64,000 bases of DNA from Mesorhizobium sp. NZP2077 (GTDB lineage Bacteria; Pseudomonadota; Alphaproteobacteria; Rhizobiales; Rhizobiaceae): positions 2,486,001 through 2,550,000 of the forward strand of contig NZ_CP051293.1 in NCBI RefSeq assembly GCF_013170805.1. Reading direction: 5' to 3'. Positions within the stretch are counted from its first letter, which is position 1; the number at the start of each line of letters is the position of its first letter. The notes under the pieces are model-generated. The model had not been told where the DNA came from. It was given only the letters and a program-made list of their open reading frames with translations, and did no database searches. Of this stretch, positions 1 to 10,505 are shown in pieces. The translations under genes were made by a program, and so were the position numbers.

Positions 1-2042
1 TCGGCATGGCCGAACAGTGTGCCAAGCGCAATCAGGATCGCTGCGGTGGTGGCCACGGTGCCGGCGCGGCGCGGCCGGCGCGAGAACAGGCCGCCCATCC
101 AGAACACCGCCAGCGTATCGAGCAGCATCAGCACCAGGGCGGCCGCGACCAGCGAACCCTTCAAATTGCGCGATTCGTCGAAGGCATATTGGATCGTGGT
201 GACCGGAACCGCGATTTGCGGGCGTGCCAGCGGTGCAAACGTGCTCGCGGCATCGAGCAAATTATGGGCGAAGACGCCGGTCTCGGAGCCGTAGAGCCCG
301 GGCGGGTTCTCGAAGGTCACCGGCAGCGCGCCGGCGCCGGGCACCAGCGGCCGCGCATCCGGCGTCGGCGGCACCAGCGAGCCGTCGGCCGCGATCATGC
401 GGTAGGGCGCCAGCGACGTCGCGGCGGCTTCGGCATTGGCGATCGCCGCGCCCTGGTTGCGCGAAAGCTGGACGATACGGCGCAGCATCTCGACGAAGCT
501 GCCGGAGATCGGCAGGTTCGACCAGGTCGCCTCGGGGGTGACGTGGAACAGCACCAGTGTGCCTTTGCCTTTCTTCAGTCCGGTGACCAGCGGCGTGCCA
601 TCGGCGAGCGCCGCCCAGGTGCGCTCGACGATGTCGGGTGTCGGCTCGGCCAGCACCTGCCTGCTTACAGTCACCTCGGTCGGCGGCGCCAGGTCGGCGA
701 AGGGTCCGGCCTTGGGAAATTCGGTGACCGGCTGCGGCGACGTCCATGACAGCGCGCCGCCGAGCGAACGCTCGCCGGTGCGCAGGCGGACCGGCAGCAG
801 ATCGTCATCATTGCCGGCGGCGGCCAGCCGCGAGCCGGCGAAACGCACCAGCGTGCCGCCATTGTCGACCCAGTCGACCAGCCTTTGCCGGACCTGCGCC
901 GGGATGGTGCCGACGTCGGCCATGATGATCATCGCCGGCTTCTGGTCGAGGATCTGCGGGATGGCGTCGGCGAGATCGGCGCTCGACGGCTCGACCAGGT
1001 CGGCGAAAGGCTGCAGCGCGCGCCTGATGTAGTAGAGCGGCGACAGAAGCGGCTGCGCCTGGTCGGCCTCGGCCTGCGACAACAGCCCGACACGGCGGCG
1101 CTTGGAGCTTTCGTCGAGCACGCGCACCGCACCCGCCTGGCGCTCGCCGTCGAGCGCGATCGAGGCGAAGTCGTTGCGCAGCTCGAACGGCACCGCCATC
1201 GTGGCGGTGGCGGTGGCTCCGCCGGGTGCAAAGGTCAGCGTCGCATCGGCGATGCGGCGGCCCTTGTCGTCGAAGGCGCCGGCTGTGACCTGCGCCGGGG
1301 CCGGATCGCCCGCCGCGCGGATGGCGGTCAGCGCAAAGCCGTCGACCTGATTGTCGGCGCTGGTCAGACCGGTCAGGGAAAGCCGGTCGGCAGTTGCCCA
1401 GACGACGCGAGCAGCGTTCTTCGACAAAAGCGTGTTGAAGGCGGCCTCGTCACCCTTTGCCGCGAGGCCATCGGCGAGCACCGCGACGCTGGCGCCGGGC
1501 AAGGTCTGCAGCACGCCGGCGACGCGGGCATAGACGGCGGGCCGGTCGGTCGGGATCGGCCGCGGCTTGGCGGCGCGCAGCCGGTCGAGCGCGGCGGCGG
1601 CATCGAAGGGGCCGATCTCCGCATTGGCCTTTTCGGCGGTGAAGGCGATGATGACCGGCACGCCGTTCGAGCCGGCGTCCTTGATCAGCCGCTCGGCGGT
1701 GGCGACGCGCTTGTTCCAGTCGGCGGCGCTGGCCCAGTCATTGTCGATGACCAGCGCAAGGGCCGCGCCCTCGGCCGGCAGTTTTTCGCGCGGGTTGAAC
1801 ACCGGTTCGGCAAGAGCCGCGACGATGAGCCCCGCCATCAGCAGCCTGAGCAGCGTCAGCCACCAGGGGCTTTGATGCGGCGTCTCCTCGCGCTTCAGGA
1901 CGCGGGCGAGAATTTTCAGCGGCGGGAAGATCTCGGCCTGTGGCTTGGGCGGCGTCAGCCTGAGCAGCCACCAGATCACAGGCAGCGCCAGCAGGCCCCA
2001 CAGCACCATGGGGGCGCCAAAGGAGAGCGGCAGCCAGCTCAT
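1..2042 (-). CDS. BatA/DUF4159-type membrane protein, N-terminal part (runs off the window)
   Basis: The frame is open from an ATG at 2042 to the window edge, so about 680 residues are seen and the C-terminus is missing. The protein starts MSWLPLSFGAPMVLWGLLAL, a membrane segment typical of the TIGR02226/BatA N-terminal domain, followed by a second hydrophobic segment (LLRLLMAGLIVAALAEPVF) near residue 60. Another membrane segment (AALVLMLLDTLAVFWMGG) lies close to the window edge. The start overlaps the DUF58 stop by four bases (ATGA), so it is the third gene of a MoxR-DUF58 operon. In rhizobia this slot normally holds a roughly 900-residue protein ending in a DUF4159 domain; that end is not visible here. 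Such operons resemble the Bat/MoxR-VWA systems, linked to envelope stress or metal-complex maturation; the exact role is unknown. Confidence 0.85.
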   Translation of the reverse strand, partial: MSWLPLSFGAPMVLWGLLALPVIWWLLRLTPPKPQAEIFPPLKILARVLKREETPHQSPWWLTLLRLLMAGLIVAALAEPVFNPREKLPAEGAALALVIDNDWASAADWNKRVATAERLIKDAGSNGVPVIIAFTAEKANAEIGPFDAAAALDRLRAAKPRPIPTDRPAVYARVAGVLQTLPGASVAVLADGLAAKGDEAAFNTLLSKNAARVVWATADRLSLTGLTSADNQVDGFALTAIRAAGDPAPAQVTAGAFDDKGRRIADATLTFAPGGATATATMAVPFELRNDFASIALDGERQAGAVRVLDESSKRRRVGLLSQAEADQAQPLLSPLYYIRRALQPFADLVEPSSADLADAIPQILDQKPAMIIMADVGTIPAQVRQRLVDWVDNGGTLVRFAGSRLAAAGNDDDLLPVRLRTGERSLGGALSWTSPQPVTEFPKAGPFADLAPPTEVTVSRQVLAEPTPDIVERTWAALADGTPLVTGLKKGKGTLVLFHVTPEATWSNLPISGSFVEMLRRIVQLSRNQGAAIANAEAAATSLAPYRMIAADGSLVPPTPDARPLVPGAGALPVTFENPPGLYGSETGVFAHNLLDAASTFAPLARPQIAVPVTTIQYAFDESRNLKGSLVAAALVLMLLDTLAVFWMGGLFSRRPRRAGTVATTAAILIALGTLFGHA

Positions 2043-2994
2043 GCGACCACCTTTCCTGGCTGATCGCTATTGGCAATCATGCCGGCACGACCGCTACCGG
2101 CATAGCCGCCATCAGCGGTCATTGCCATGTGCAGGCGCACCAGCGCGTCGGACGCGAGCCGATCGGTGTGGTTGACGGTAAAACTCCAGCCGAGCCGCTT
2201 GCACCAGCTGGCCAATTCCTGGCGGCGGGCGGTGTAGAGCAGGCGGTATTCGTCGCCGAGCATCTCGGCGCGTCCGGCGGTCAGCTTGTCGCCGGTCTCG
2301 GGATCGGTGAATTCGGTGCGGCCGGCATAGGGGAAGGTTTCCTCGGCCGGGTCAGCAACCTCGATCAGATGAGCGCGCACGCCGTGGCGGGCGAGCACGT
2401 CGAGCCATTCCATCGTCTCCTCGACCGGATCGAGGAAATCGCTGGCGATGACGATGTCGCAGAAGCGCCTGATGCCGGAGAGGTCAGGCTTTGCCGGCAA
2501 GTCGCCGGCGTGCATCAGCTGGGCGGCGATGCGTTCGGCGCCGTTGCGGGCGGTGAACGGGTCGGTCAGGCCAGGCCAGGCGATGCGCTCGCCGCTGCGC
2601 GACAACAATTCGGCCATGGCCAGCGCCAGCACCAGCGCGCGCGATTGCTTTGAGACGCTGGCGCCGGTCGATTTGTAGAGCATGGACGGCGAAGGGTCGG
2701 CCCATAGCCACACCGTATGTGCGGCTTCCCATTCGCGGTCGCGCACATAGGTATGGTCGTCGCGGGCCGAGCGGCGCCAGTCGATGCGCGAGGAATCGCC
2801 CTCGACATAGGGCCGGAACTGCCAGAAATTCTCGCCGATGCCGCGCTTGCGGCGGCCATGCCAGCCGGCAATCACGGTGTTGACGATGCGGCGGGCCTCG
2901 ACCAGCAGGTCGGGCACAAGCGAAGCCCGCAACCGGCCACGGGCGAGCGCGTCGCGCGTCGCTGCCGGAGCCTGGACCTCGCCGATGCGCGCCA

Positions 2995-2995
<1 letters not shown>
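2039..2995 (-). CDS. DUF58 domain-containing protein
   Basis: About 318 residues. The segment FRPYVEGDSSRIDWRRSAR at residues 65-85 is the DUF58 signature, and WADPSPSMLYKS begins a VWA-like region with an Asp-x-Ser-x-Ser metal site. The ATG at 2995 is chosen because it overlaps the MoxR stop by one base (TGATG); an in-frame TTG one codon earlier is possible. It lies between the MoxR ATPase and the BatA-like membrane protein, the standard order of these operons. DUF58 proteins are thought to act as adaptor or substrate partners of the MoxR AAA+ ATPase; that is family knowledge, not shown by the sequence. Confidence 0.9.
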
Positions 2996-3999
<1,004 letters not shown>

Positions 4000-4156
4000 G
4001 CCGCTTCGATCCCTTTTGGCTGGAGATACCTATGGTCGGAAATACGGCCGCACCATAGCATAAGTTGCCGCGATTCGGCCTCGGGTAGTGGCTATGATCG
4101 AACTTAAATCACAGACTTAGGCTGACAAGCGGAACAACAGTGACTATTTCGTGACG

Positions 4157-4795
4157 ATGACGGAACCATACGAACATCGCGAACAAAGCGAACAAAGCCT
4201 TACGAGCGCCACCGGGGCGCGCGGCCTGGAGGCGTTGATCTCGCGCGCGGCGCGTGCCGGCAAGGGCGCAGCACCCGTCGAGCGCTGGAATCCCGACTTT
4301 TGCGGCGATCTCGACATGGAGATCAAGGCCGACGGCACCTGGTTCTACCTGGGCACGCCGATCGGCCGCATGCCGCTGGTGCAGCTTTTCTCCTCCGTGC
4401 TGCGGAAGGACGCGGACGGCAGGACCTATCTGGTGACGCCTGTGGAAAAGGTCGGCATCCGCGTCGCCGATGCGCCGTTCACCGCCGTCGAAATGGATGT
4501 TTCGGGCAGTGGCGACGAGCAGATCATCACCTTCCGCACCAATGTCGGCGACGTCGTCGAAGCCGGGCCGGAGCGGCCGCTGCGCTTCGTCGACGAGAAC
4601 GAGACCGGCGGGCTGAAGCCCTACGTGCTGGTGCGCGGCCGGCTTGAGGCGCTGGTGGGGCGGCCTGTGATGTATGAACTGGTCGAGCATGGCGAGGAGA
4701 TCGAGATCGACGGCAAGACGATGTTTGCCGTGCGCTCGAAGGGCGCTGTGTTCCCGATCATGCCGGCGGACCAGTTGAAGCGGCTGAGCGCATGA
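4157..4795 (+). CDS. DUF1285 domain-containing protein
   Basis: 212 residues from ATG 4157; a GTG two codons earlier (4151) is an alternative start. The body has the conserved DUF1285 features WNPDFCGDLDMEIKADGTWF and YLVTPVEKVGIRVADAPF. The function is unknown. The stop overlaps the start of the CoA pyrophosphatase gene by four bases (ATGA), and that gene overlaps the CCA-adding enzyme, so the three are translationally coupled. This DUF1285-NUDIX-cca order is, to my knowledge, common in rhizobia. Confidence 0.9.
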   Translation: MTEPYEHREQSEQSLTSATGARGLEALISRAARAGKGAAPVERWNPDFCGDLDMEIKADGTWFYLGTPIGRMPLVQLFSSVLRKDADGRTYLVTPVEKVGIRVADAPFTAVEMDVSGSGDEQIITFRTNVGDVVEAGPERPLRFVDENETGGLKPYVLVRGRLEALVGRPVMYELVEHGEEIEIDGKTMFAVRSKGAVFPIMPADQLKRLSA

Positions 4796-5427
4796 TGGAC
4801 CAGGTATCGCCGGCGCCGTTTTCATCGGCGGATTTTCGCGCGCGCTTCGCCGCGCAGCCGCAGGCGCATGCCGGCGACGACTATGGCGACCATCGCTTCA
4901 ATCCGGGCCATCCGCGGCTTAACCAGGGCAAGGCGCTGCGCAATGCGGCGGTGCTGATCCCGGTGGTCGATCATGGTGGCGAGGCGACGGTTCTCTTGAC
5001 CAAACGCGCCGAAAAGCTGCGCAGCCATTCGGGGCAGGTGGCCTTTCCCGGCGGCACCATCGACTCCACCGACGCCAGCCCCGAGGCAGCGGCGCTGCGC
5101 GAGACCTTCGAGGAGATCGGCCTTGACCAGGACCGTATCGAGATCATCGGCCGCATGCCCGACTACGTTGCCGGCAGCGGCTACCGCATCGCGCCGGTGC
5201 TGGGCATCGTGCAACGCGGCTTCCAGCTGAGCTTGAACGCCGACGAGGTCGATGCCGCCTTCGAAGTGCCGCTGCGCTTCCTGATGGATCCGGTGAACCA
5301 CAAGCGCGACAGCCGCATGTGGAACGATCTCGAATGGTTCTTCTACGACATGCCCTATGGCGACCGGCGCATCTGGGGCGTCACCGCCGGCATCATCCGT
5401 ACGCTCTATGAAAGGCTCTATGCGTGA
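4792..5427 (+). CDS. CoA pyrophosphatase (NUDIX hydrolase)
   Basis: 211 residues. The NUDIX box is visible around residues 83-107: GGTIDSTDASPEAAALRETF followed by EEIG, preceded by HSGQVAFPGG, the UPF0035 extension that marks CoA-type pyrophosphatases. The enzyme would cleave CoA or acyl-CoA to phosphopantetheine and 3',5'-ADP. Two adjacent ATGs are possible (4792 and 4795). It overlaps both neighbours, DUF1285 upstream and cca downstream. Confidence 0.93.
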   Translation: MMDQVSPAPFSSADFRARFAAQPQAHAGDDYGDHRFNPGHPRLNQGKALRNAAVLIPVVDHGGEATVLLTKRAEKLRSHSGQVAFPGGTIDSTDASPEAAALRETFEEIGLDQDRIEIIGRMPDYVAGSGYRIAPVLGIVQRGFQLSLNADEVDAAFEVPLRFLMDPVNHKRDSRMWNDLEWFFYDMPYGDRRIWGVTAGIIRTLYERLYA

Positions 5428-6686
5428 GTGTTTCGATCGCGGGTAGGGCCGACTGGCTCGCCGACAAGCATCTGCAGCGCCTGCTTGCCGCTTTGGCTGA
5501 AGGCGGTGAAGAGGCGCGTATCGCCGGTGGCGCCGTGCGCAACACGCTGATGGGCCAGCCGGTCGCCGATATCGACATCGCCACCACCTGTTTGCCTGAG
5601 GAAACCATCCATCGCGCTGAGGCGGAAGGCTACAAACCGGTGCCGACCGGCATCGAGCATGGCACAATCACGGTGGTTGCCGGCGGAAAACCCTATGAAA
5701 TCACCACCTTGCGCGCCGATGTCGAGACCGACGGCCGCCGTGCCAAGGTGTCGTTCGGACGCGACTGGAAGCTGGATGCCGAGCGGCGCGACTTCACCAT
5801 CAACGCGCTTTACGCCGAGGCCGACGGGGGGGTCGTCGATCTGGTCGGAGGCATCGCCGATATCGAGGCGCGCCGGCTGCGCTTCATCGGTGATGCGGAA
5901 GCGCGCATCCGCGAGGATTATCTGCGCATCCTGCGCTTCTTCCGCTTCTTCGCCTGGTACGGCGAAGGCCGGCCGGACGCCGAAGGGCTGAAGGCCTGTG
6001 CCCGGCTGAAGGAGGGCCTGGCCCAACTCTCGGCGGAACGCGTCTGGTCCGAACTGAAGAAGCTCTTGTCGGCGCCTGACCCGTCGCGGGCGCTGCTGTG
6101 GATGCGGCAGGCAGGTGTGCTGACCACCGCGCTGCCGGAGAGCGAGAAATGGGGCATCGACGCCATCCATGGGCTGACCAAGGCCGAGAAGGATCTGGGC
6201 TGGGTGGCCGATCCGATGCTGCGGCTGGAGGCGATCGTGCCGCCGGACGCCGCGCGCATGAAGACGCTGGCCGAGCGGCTGAGGTTTTCAACTGCGGAAT
6301 CAGACCGCTTGCGCCACTGGGCACTCACCACGGCCGTCGAGCCAAAGACGACCGAGGGCGAGCTGGCGAAAAGGCTTTATCGCGGCGACCGGCAAGGGTT
6401 TGTCGACCGGCTGCGGCTGTCGCTTGCCGGCGCCCGGGTGCGCGCTGTCGAGGACAATGAGGCGCTGCTGGAAGCCGGCGGCTTTTCGCGCCTGCTGGCC
6501 TTCGCGCTCAAATGGGTAAAACCGGTGTTTCCGCTGAAAGGCGCCGATCTGGCGGCGCTCGGCGCAACGCCTGGGCCGAAGCTGGGCGAAATCCTCAAGA
6601 ACCTCGAGGCGGAATGGATCGAAGCAGGGTTTGCGCCCGATCGCGGCGCGCTGCTCGAACGCGCCGCAAAGGCACTTGAAACCTAG
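5424..6686 (+). CDS. cca: CCA tRNA nucleotidyltransferase
   Basis: 420 residues from a GTG start that overlaps the preceding stop (GTGA). The nucleotidyltransferase motif IAGGAVRNTLMGQPVADIDI lies at residues 33-52, with the catalytic Asp-x-Asp pair, followed by the RRDFTINALYAE block (residues 116-127) of the class II polyA polymerase/CCA family. It adds or repairs the 3' CCA of tRNAs in the cytoplasm. The C-terminal helical region has the length usual in alphaproteobacteria. The gene ends just before the convergent protease gene. Confidence 0.95.
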   Translation: MSVSIAGRADWLADKHLQRLLAALAEGGEEARIAGGAVRNTLMGQPVADIDIATTCLPEETIHRAEAEGYKPVPTGIEHGTITVVAGGKPYEITTLRADVETDGRRAKVSFGRDWKLDAERRDFTINALYAEADGGVVDLVGGIADIEARRLRFIGDAEARIREDYLRILRFFRFFAWYGEGRPDAEGLKACARLKEGLAQLSAERVWSELKKLLSAPDPSRALLWMRQAGVLTTALPESEKWGIDAIHGLTKAEKDLGWVADPMLRLEAIVPPDAARMKTLAERLRFSTAESDRLRHWALTTAVEPKTTEGELAKRLYRGDRQGFVDRLRLSLAGARVRAVEDNEALLEAGGFSRLLAFALKWVKPVFPLKGADLAALGATPGPKLGEILKNLEAEWIEAGFAPDRGALLERAAKALET

Positions 6687-6707
6687 TCAAATCCCGGCGT
6701 CGCTCAC

Positions 6708-7688
6708 CTACTTGATCGCTACGGGGGCCAGGGCGCGTGAGAGGCTCGCCTCGCCCTTGCCATAGACGGATGCACTATAGTTGACCAGAGTGTCGGTACG
6801 AGCCGTATTGAGCAGGTCGTTGGTGATCTGGGTCGGCGTGGCCTTGGTGAATTTGCTGCCGATGATCGCCGCGTATCCTGAAATGATCGGCGCGGCGAAG
6901 GACGTGCCGTAAAGACCGGTCTTGTCCCCGGTGACACCCACGACGAGGAAATGGCTCTGCACAGCCGTGTTGGAGCCGGCGTAGTTGGAATACCAGGCAA
7001 GCTGGGCCTTGTTGGACGTCGTGCCGTTGGTGGACAGCGCGCCGACGAAGATCGCCGAGGCTTTGCCGATCAAAGCGATGTCGAGATAATCCTGCTGGCC
7101 GCCGGTGACGCCGCCCACGGCAACCGAGTCGTTGCCCGCCGCCTTCGAGACAACGGCTAAGCCTTTGGCGGCGTAGGAGATGATGGAAGCTTCCTCCGGG
7201 GCCCACCCGATCTGGTTTGAGCTGTAGCCCGCCTTGGCGTACATGCCGTAGCTCAGATTGAGCACGTTCAGGCCGCTCGCCAGGCTGACGGCCGAACCGG
7301 TCGAGAAGTCCTTCGACCTGATCGTCGCCAAGGGCGCAACCATGCTGGCTTCCTCGCGGGTCCACTCGCCGTGCCGCTGGGTTTGAACCCCAACGCCGAA
7401 ATTGCCGGAGAAGCGCGACGTACTGCTGAAGTCGTCGACCATGGTGATGGTGACGCCCTTGCCCTTGTAGCCTGCCGCCCATGCGGCGCCGACATCGGGG
7501 CTCATCCAGTTCTGTACCGCCTGCGTCGCCGGTGCGGCTGGGATCGTCGCGCTCACGCATATGGACCCGCCACCGTGGCAGAGCGCGGCCATTTCATCGG
7601 CGTCGAGGGCCTCCTGCGCCGACACGAATGGCGCCGAAAGGATGAGAAGGGCGGCGGCGAGGCCGAACTTTATGCAAGTACCCGACAT
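6708..7688 (-). CDS. Secreted S8 (subtilisin-like) serine protease
   Basis: 326 residues from ATG 7688, chosen because it gives a clean signal peptide (MSGTCIKFGLAAALLILSAP, cleavage near AQEA). The S8 triad is present: Asp85 in ITMVDDF, His106 in QRHGEW and Ser263 in LYGTSFAAP; the oxyanion Asn186 lies in KAAGNDS. The protein is short, with no clear propeptide domain, autotransporter barrel or C-terminal anchor. An 83-bp gap separates it from the upstream small exported protein on the same strand, so the two probably form one unit. The His context (HGEW instead of HGTH) is unusual but the residue itself is kept. Confidence 0.85.
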   Translation of the reverse strand: MSGTCIKFGLAAALLILSAPFVSAQEALDADEMAALCHGGGSICVSATIPAAPATQAVQNWMSPDVGAAWAAGYKGKGVTITMVDDFSSTSRFSGNFGVGVQTQRHGEWTREEASMVAPLATIRSKDFSTGSAVSLASGLNVLNLSYGMYAKAGYSSNQIGWAPEEASIISYAAKGLAVVSKAAGNDSVAVGGVTGGQQDYLDIALIGKASAIFVGALSTNGTTSNKAQLAWYSNYAGSNTAVQSHFLVVGVTGDKTGLYGTSFAAPIISGYAAIIGSKFTKATPTQITNDLLNTARTDTLVNYSASVYGKGEASLSRALAPVAIK

Positions 7689-7771
7689 GTTCCAACTCCA
7701 GTCAGACAAGAACCAGGATGAGCGATCGCTTTCGGGGCGAGATGAATTCCGCATTTGCAACCTCGCGGCGA

Positions 7772-8368
7772 TCAGAAGGTAACACGGTAATTCAGCCAGA
7801 GATGCTGGCTTTCCGGTTTAGCATTAACCAGATATTTCAAGGTTTCCTCAGGCGCCATCTGGCTGGCGGCGAGTCGGCAATTGACGCTGTAGGTGCCCAG
7901 ATCGCCGTAGTTCGCTTCGCAGGACTTTTCGGTGAGCTTGCCGCCGAAGGTCGTGGTGAGCGACAGGGAAAGCGTACTGTTGGGATTGGGATGTATCTGG
8001 GTGAGGAACCCAAGCTTGAGGCTGGGCGCGATCCGATACTTCTCGCCCTCTTCTCCGGTCCCGAAACCCCAAAGGATGCCGGTATCCTCGGTGATCTGTG
8101 TCAGCAGGTCCACATGCATGTCGACCCAGCTCGCGCTGTACCATTGGTTGAACGATACAAAGGTTCCGTTCTGCAGTTCGTAACCGCCATTGCCCAGGCT
8201 TCTCGCGCGATCGCTGAGCGGCGAACCCTGATGGATGTCGACCAGCGATGTCGTCATTTCCTGGGCAATGGACATTTCCTGGGCAATAGACGGGGACGCC
8301 CCGACGAGCGCGCAAAGCAGGAGCGCCGCCGTGCGGAAACCCACTCGATTGCCGGACTTTTCGCGCAT
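7772..8368 (-). CDS. Small exported protein of unknown function
   Basis: 198 residues from ATG 8368 (an in-frame GTG lies at 8389). A signal peptide ends near SPSIAQEM. The mature part is rich in alternating polar and hydrophobic strands (KLGFLTQIHPNPNSTLSLSL) and ends in Phe after an aromatic strand (LWLNYRVTF), as outer-membrane barrels often do. A conserved-looking Cys pair (CEANYGDLG, NCRLAAS) could form a disulfide. I do not recognise the family. It immediately precedes the S8 protease gene on the same strand. Confidence 0.7.
   Translation of the reverse strand: MREKSGNRVGFRTAALLLCALVGASPSIAQEMSIAQEMTTSLVDIHQGSPLSDRARSLGNGGYELQNGTFVSFNQWYSASWVDMHVDLLTQITEDTGILWGFGTGEEGEKYRIAPSLKLGFLTQIHPNPNSTLSLSLTTTFGGKLTEKSCEANYGDLGTYSVNCRLAASQMAPEETLKYLVNAKPESQHLWLNYRVTF
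8255..8290. repeat. 18-bp tandem duplication at a signal-peptide junction
   Basis: Two adjacent 18-bp units, 8255-8272 and 8273-8290, differ at one base. They encode SIAQEM twice, at the predicted cleavage site of the small exported protein. Confidence 0.9.
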
Positions 8369-8664
8369 GCGCGAAACACCTCGCCCCACCGTTCCGGATC
8401 AGTGCTTGGTGGCGACGGGCTTCTCTGGCAGCCCACTGTAGCCGGATTATCCGCGCGACATTGGCACGGGTTCGGTTACCGCAGGGTTTACTTTAGCGGA
8501 GGCAAATATAATTTTTTGACCGGAAAAAATATGTATCGCGCCGCGACCGCGATGGCGTCAAGCGCGAGTCGCGGGCGTCGCGACCCAAAGCCGTTTCTAC
8601 CCCTAGAGGTGAGCGCCGACGCGGTTCGCTTGCCGCCGCCCACGAAGCCCAAGATGGGCGAAAC

Positions 8665-8850
8665 CTAAGCGGCGTCGCGGACTTTTTCGATGCGCGAGCG
8701 GATCGCCTCGATCATCGTCTCGCGGATAACGGTCTCGCCATGCGTCTCACGCATATGCTCGACGGCACGGCGCATCACTTCAGCCTCTTCATCGGCACGG
8801 GTGTGCCAGTCACAGCCGGGCACGAGCGACCCGCAGTGAAATTCCTTCAT
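8665..8850 (-). CDS. DUF1059 domain-containing protein
   Basis: 61 residues, the usual length. The family pattern is seen: KEFHCGSLVPGCDWHTRADE near the start, with two Cys and one His in a small metal-site-like arrangement, then MRRAVEHMRETHG. A good ribosome-binding site (AAGGAGA) sits five bases before the ATG. The function is unknown. Confidence 0.9.
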   Translation of the reverse strand: MKEFHCGSLVPGCDWHTRADEEAEVMRRAVEHMRETHGETVIRETMIEAIRSRIEKVRDAA

Positions 8851-9042
8851 GGGATGTCTCCTTTCCTCCGGGGAGCCGGTCGGGGCTCCGCCATTTTTCT
8901 TGGCTCACGGTGCATTCCAGTTTGAATTCCCTGACGTGAGCGGGGCAAATATTATAACACGGGAAGGCCGGTCTGGTTGCATCAAAGCATCGTGCACCGC
9001 CCGTTATGTCGCCAATTCCGGACGGAATTCCTCTGGCCGATG

Positions 9043-9957
9043 TTACGGCCAGCGAACCTCCGGCGGCAGGCTGGACAGGATCGACGCGACGTTGCCGCCG
9101 GTCTTGAGGCCGAAAATGGTGCCGCGATCGTGCAGCAGGTTGAATTCGACGTAGCGGCCACGGCGGATGAGCTGCTCGTCGCGATCGCCGTCGGTCCAGT
9201 TCTCGTTGAAGTTGGCGCGCACGAGGTGGCCGTAGACGACGAGGAAGGAGCGTCCGACATCCTGGACGAAGTTGAAGTCGGCATTCCAGCCGCCTTTGTC
9301 CTCGCCCGAATGCAGCCAGTCGAAGAAGATGCCGCCGGTGCCGCGCGGCTCGTTGCGGTGCGACAGATAGAAGTACTCGTCGCACCAGGCCTTGAATTTC
9401 GGGTAGTCGGCGACCTCGGCGTTCTTCTCGCAAGCGAATTGCATGGCGCGATGGAAGGCGATGGTGTCAGGATCGTCCTGGGTGCGGCGGCGGTCGAGCA
9501 CCGGCGTCAGATCGGCGCCGCCGCCGAACCATTGCCTGGAGGTGACGACCATGCGCGTGTTCATGTGGACGGCCGGAACGTTGGGGTTCCAGGGATGCGC
9601 GATCAGCGAAATGCCGGAAGCCCAGAAACGCGGATCTTCCTCGGCGCCGGGCATTTGCTTCCTGAATTCGGGCGAGAACTCGCCATAAACGGTCGAAGTG
9701 TGGACGCCGACCTTCTCGAAGACCCGGCCACGCATCATCGACATGGTGCCGCCCCCACCCTTGCCCTGGTCACGCTCCCACGGCGTCTTTTCGAACCGGC
9801 CCGGCGACCATGAGGCGAGCGGCCCCTGGAGATCCTGCTCTATCTGCTCGAAGGCGCCGCAGATGCGTTCGCGCAAGGCTTCGAACCACAGGCGGGCCTT
9901 CATCTTCTTCTCTTCGATGTCGGCGGGCAGGCCAGCTTGTATTTCAGGTCGTTCCAA
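9043..9957 (-). CDS. hemF: Oxygen-dependent coproporphyrinogen III oxidase
   Basis: 304 residues from a TTG start at 9957, chosen because GGAG lies eight bases upstream and the protein then begins with the typical [17 protein letters not shown]. The family blocks [35 protein letters not shown] and [11 protein letters not shown] are intact. It converts coproporphyrinogen III to protoporphyrinogen IX in heme synthesis, using oxygen. A longer TTG start at 9993 exists but has no ribosome-binding site. Confidence 0.95.
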   Translation of the reverse strand: MERPEIQAGLPADIEEKKMKARLWFEALRERICGAFEQIEQDLQGPLASWSPGRFEKTPWERDQGKGGGGTMSMMRGRVFEKVGVHTSTVYGEFSPEFRKQMPGAEEDPRFWASGISLIAHPWNPNVPAVHMNTRMVVTSRQWFGGGADLTPVLDRRRTQDDPDTIAFHRAMQFACEKNAEVADYPKFKAWCDEYFYLSHRNEPRGTGGIFFDWLHSGEDKGGWNADFNFVQDVGRSFLVVYGHLVRANFNENWTDGDRDEQLIRRGRYVEFNLLHDRGTIFGLKTGGNVASILSSLPPEVRWP

Positions 9958-10060
9958 AGCGCCGTCTCCGGTTGCGGGGCGGTGAGTCGACAAAAGACTC
10001 GTCTTTTCCGGGCGCGATCCCTAATCTCTTGAGGGACAGGGTCAAGTCACTTTGGTTTTG

Positions 10061-10100
10061 CGCATGATCCTTTCCGAAATCGGTTTTCGGGGTCATGCGC
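10061..10100. repeat. Rhizobial palindromic intergenic repeat
   Basis: The inverted arms GCGCATGATCC and GGTCATGCGC flank a core containing CCGAAATCGGTTTTCGG. This style of imperfect palindrome recurs in Mesorhizobium and relatives. It lies between hemF and the divergent small gene at 10121. Confidence 0.7.
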
Positions 10101-10120
10101 CAGGTGCAAGGAGCTGTTTC

Positions 10121-10378
10121 GTGCGCACCCCGGCAAGACCGCCGCTGGATGGCCTGAAGAAAAGGCTCGACCAAAGCCGTGCCGAACGCGCACGCATGCC
10201 GCGCGACGGTTTTTTGCGCGAGACCTTCGTGCTGCCGCGCTCGGACGCGCGGCTCAAGGCCAAGGAATGGTTCGAGCGCTTTCCCAAACAGGCCTACTGG
10301 ACCGAGATCGAAAGCTGGTTCGAGCGGCCGGGGGATCTGATCGAGTTCACGATCAGGCGGTTGCCGGTGGCGGATTAG
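10121..10378 (+). CDS. Hypothetical 85-residue basic protein
   Basis: Starts with GTG at 10121 behind AAGGAG at a seven-base spacing. The 85 residues are rich in Arg and Lys, with a central LRETFVLPRSDARLKAKEWF and a conserved-looking FPKQAYWTEIESWFERP. There is no signal peptide or membrane segment. I do not recognise the family. It is followed directly by a palindromic repeat. Confidence 0.7.
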   Translation: MRTPARPPLDGLKKRLDQSRAERARMPRDGFLRETFVLPRSDARLKAKEWFERFPKQAYWTEIESWFERPGDLIEFTIRRLPVAD

Positions 10379-10380
10379 GA

Positions 10381-10505
10381 TTTCCTCGCCCCGTTTACGG
10401 GGAGAGGATGCCGGCAGGCAGGAGAGGGGCAGCGCAAACCTTCACTTGCTGGCGCTGCCCCTCATCCGCCTTTCAGGCACCTTCTCCCCGTGAACGGGGA
10501 GAAGG
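10381..10505. repeat. Long palindromic intergenic repeat (rhizobial type)
   Basis: An inverted repeat of about 120 bp. The outer arms contain CCCCGTTTACGGGGAGAGG and CTCCCCGTGAACGGGGAGAA, and the inner arms contain GGGGCAGCGC and GCGCTGCCCC. It spans the gap between the hypothetical gene and soxR and supplies the last codons of soxR. Confidence 0.8.

Noticed and set aside
6..749. Plus-strand open frame of 247 codons
   Set aside because: It is a shadow of the BatA/DUF4159-type gene, whose minus-strand frame is open throughout and has membrane segments and coupling to DUF58.
10381..10505. CRISPR-like repeat
   Set aside because: It is one long palindrome, not regularly spaced direct repeats with unique spacers, and no cas gene is near.
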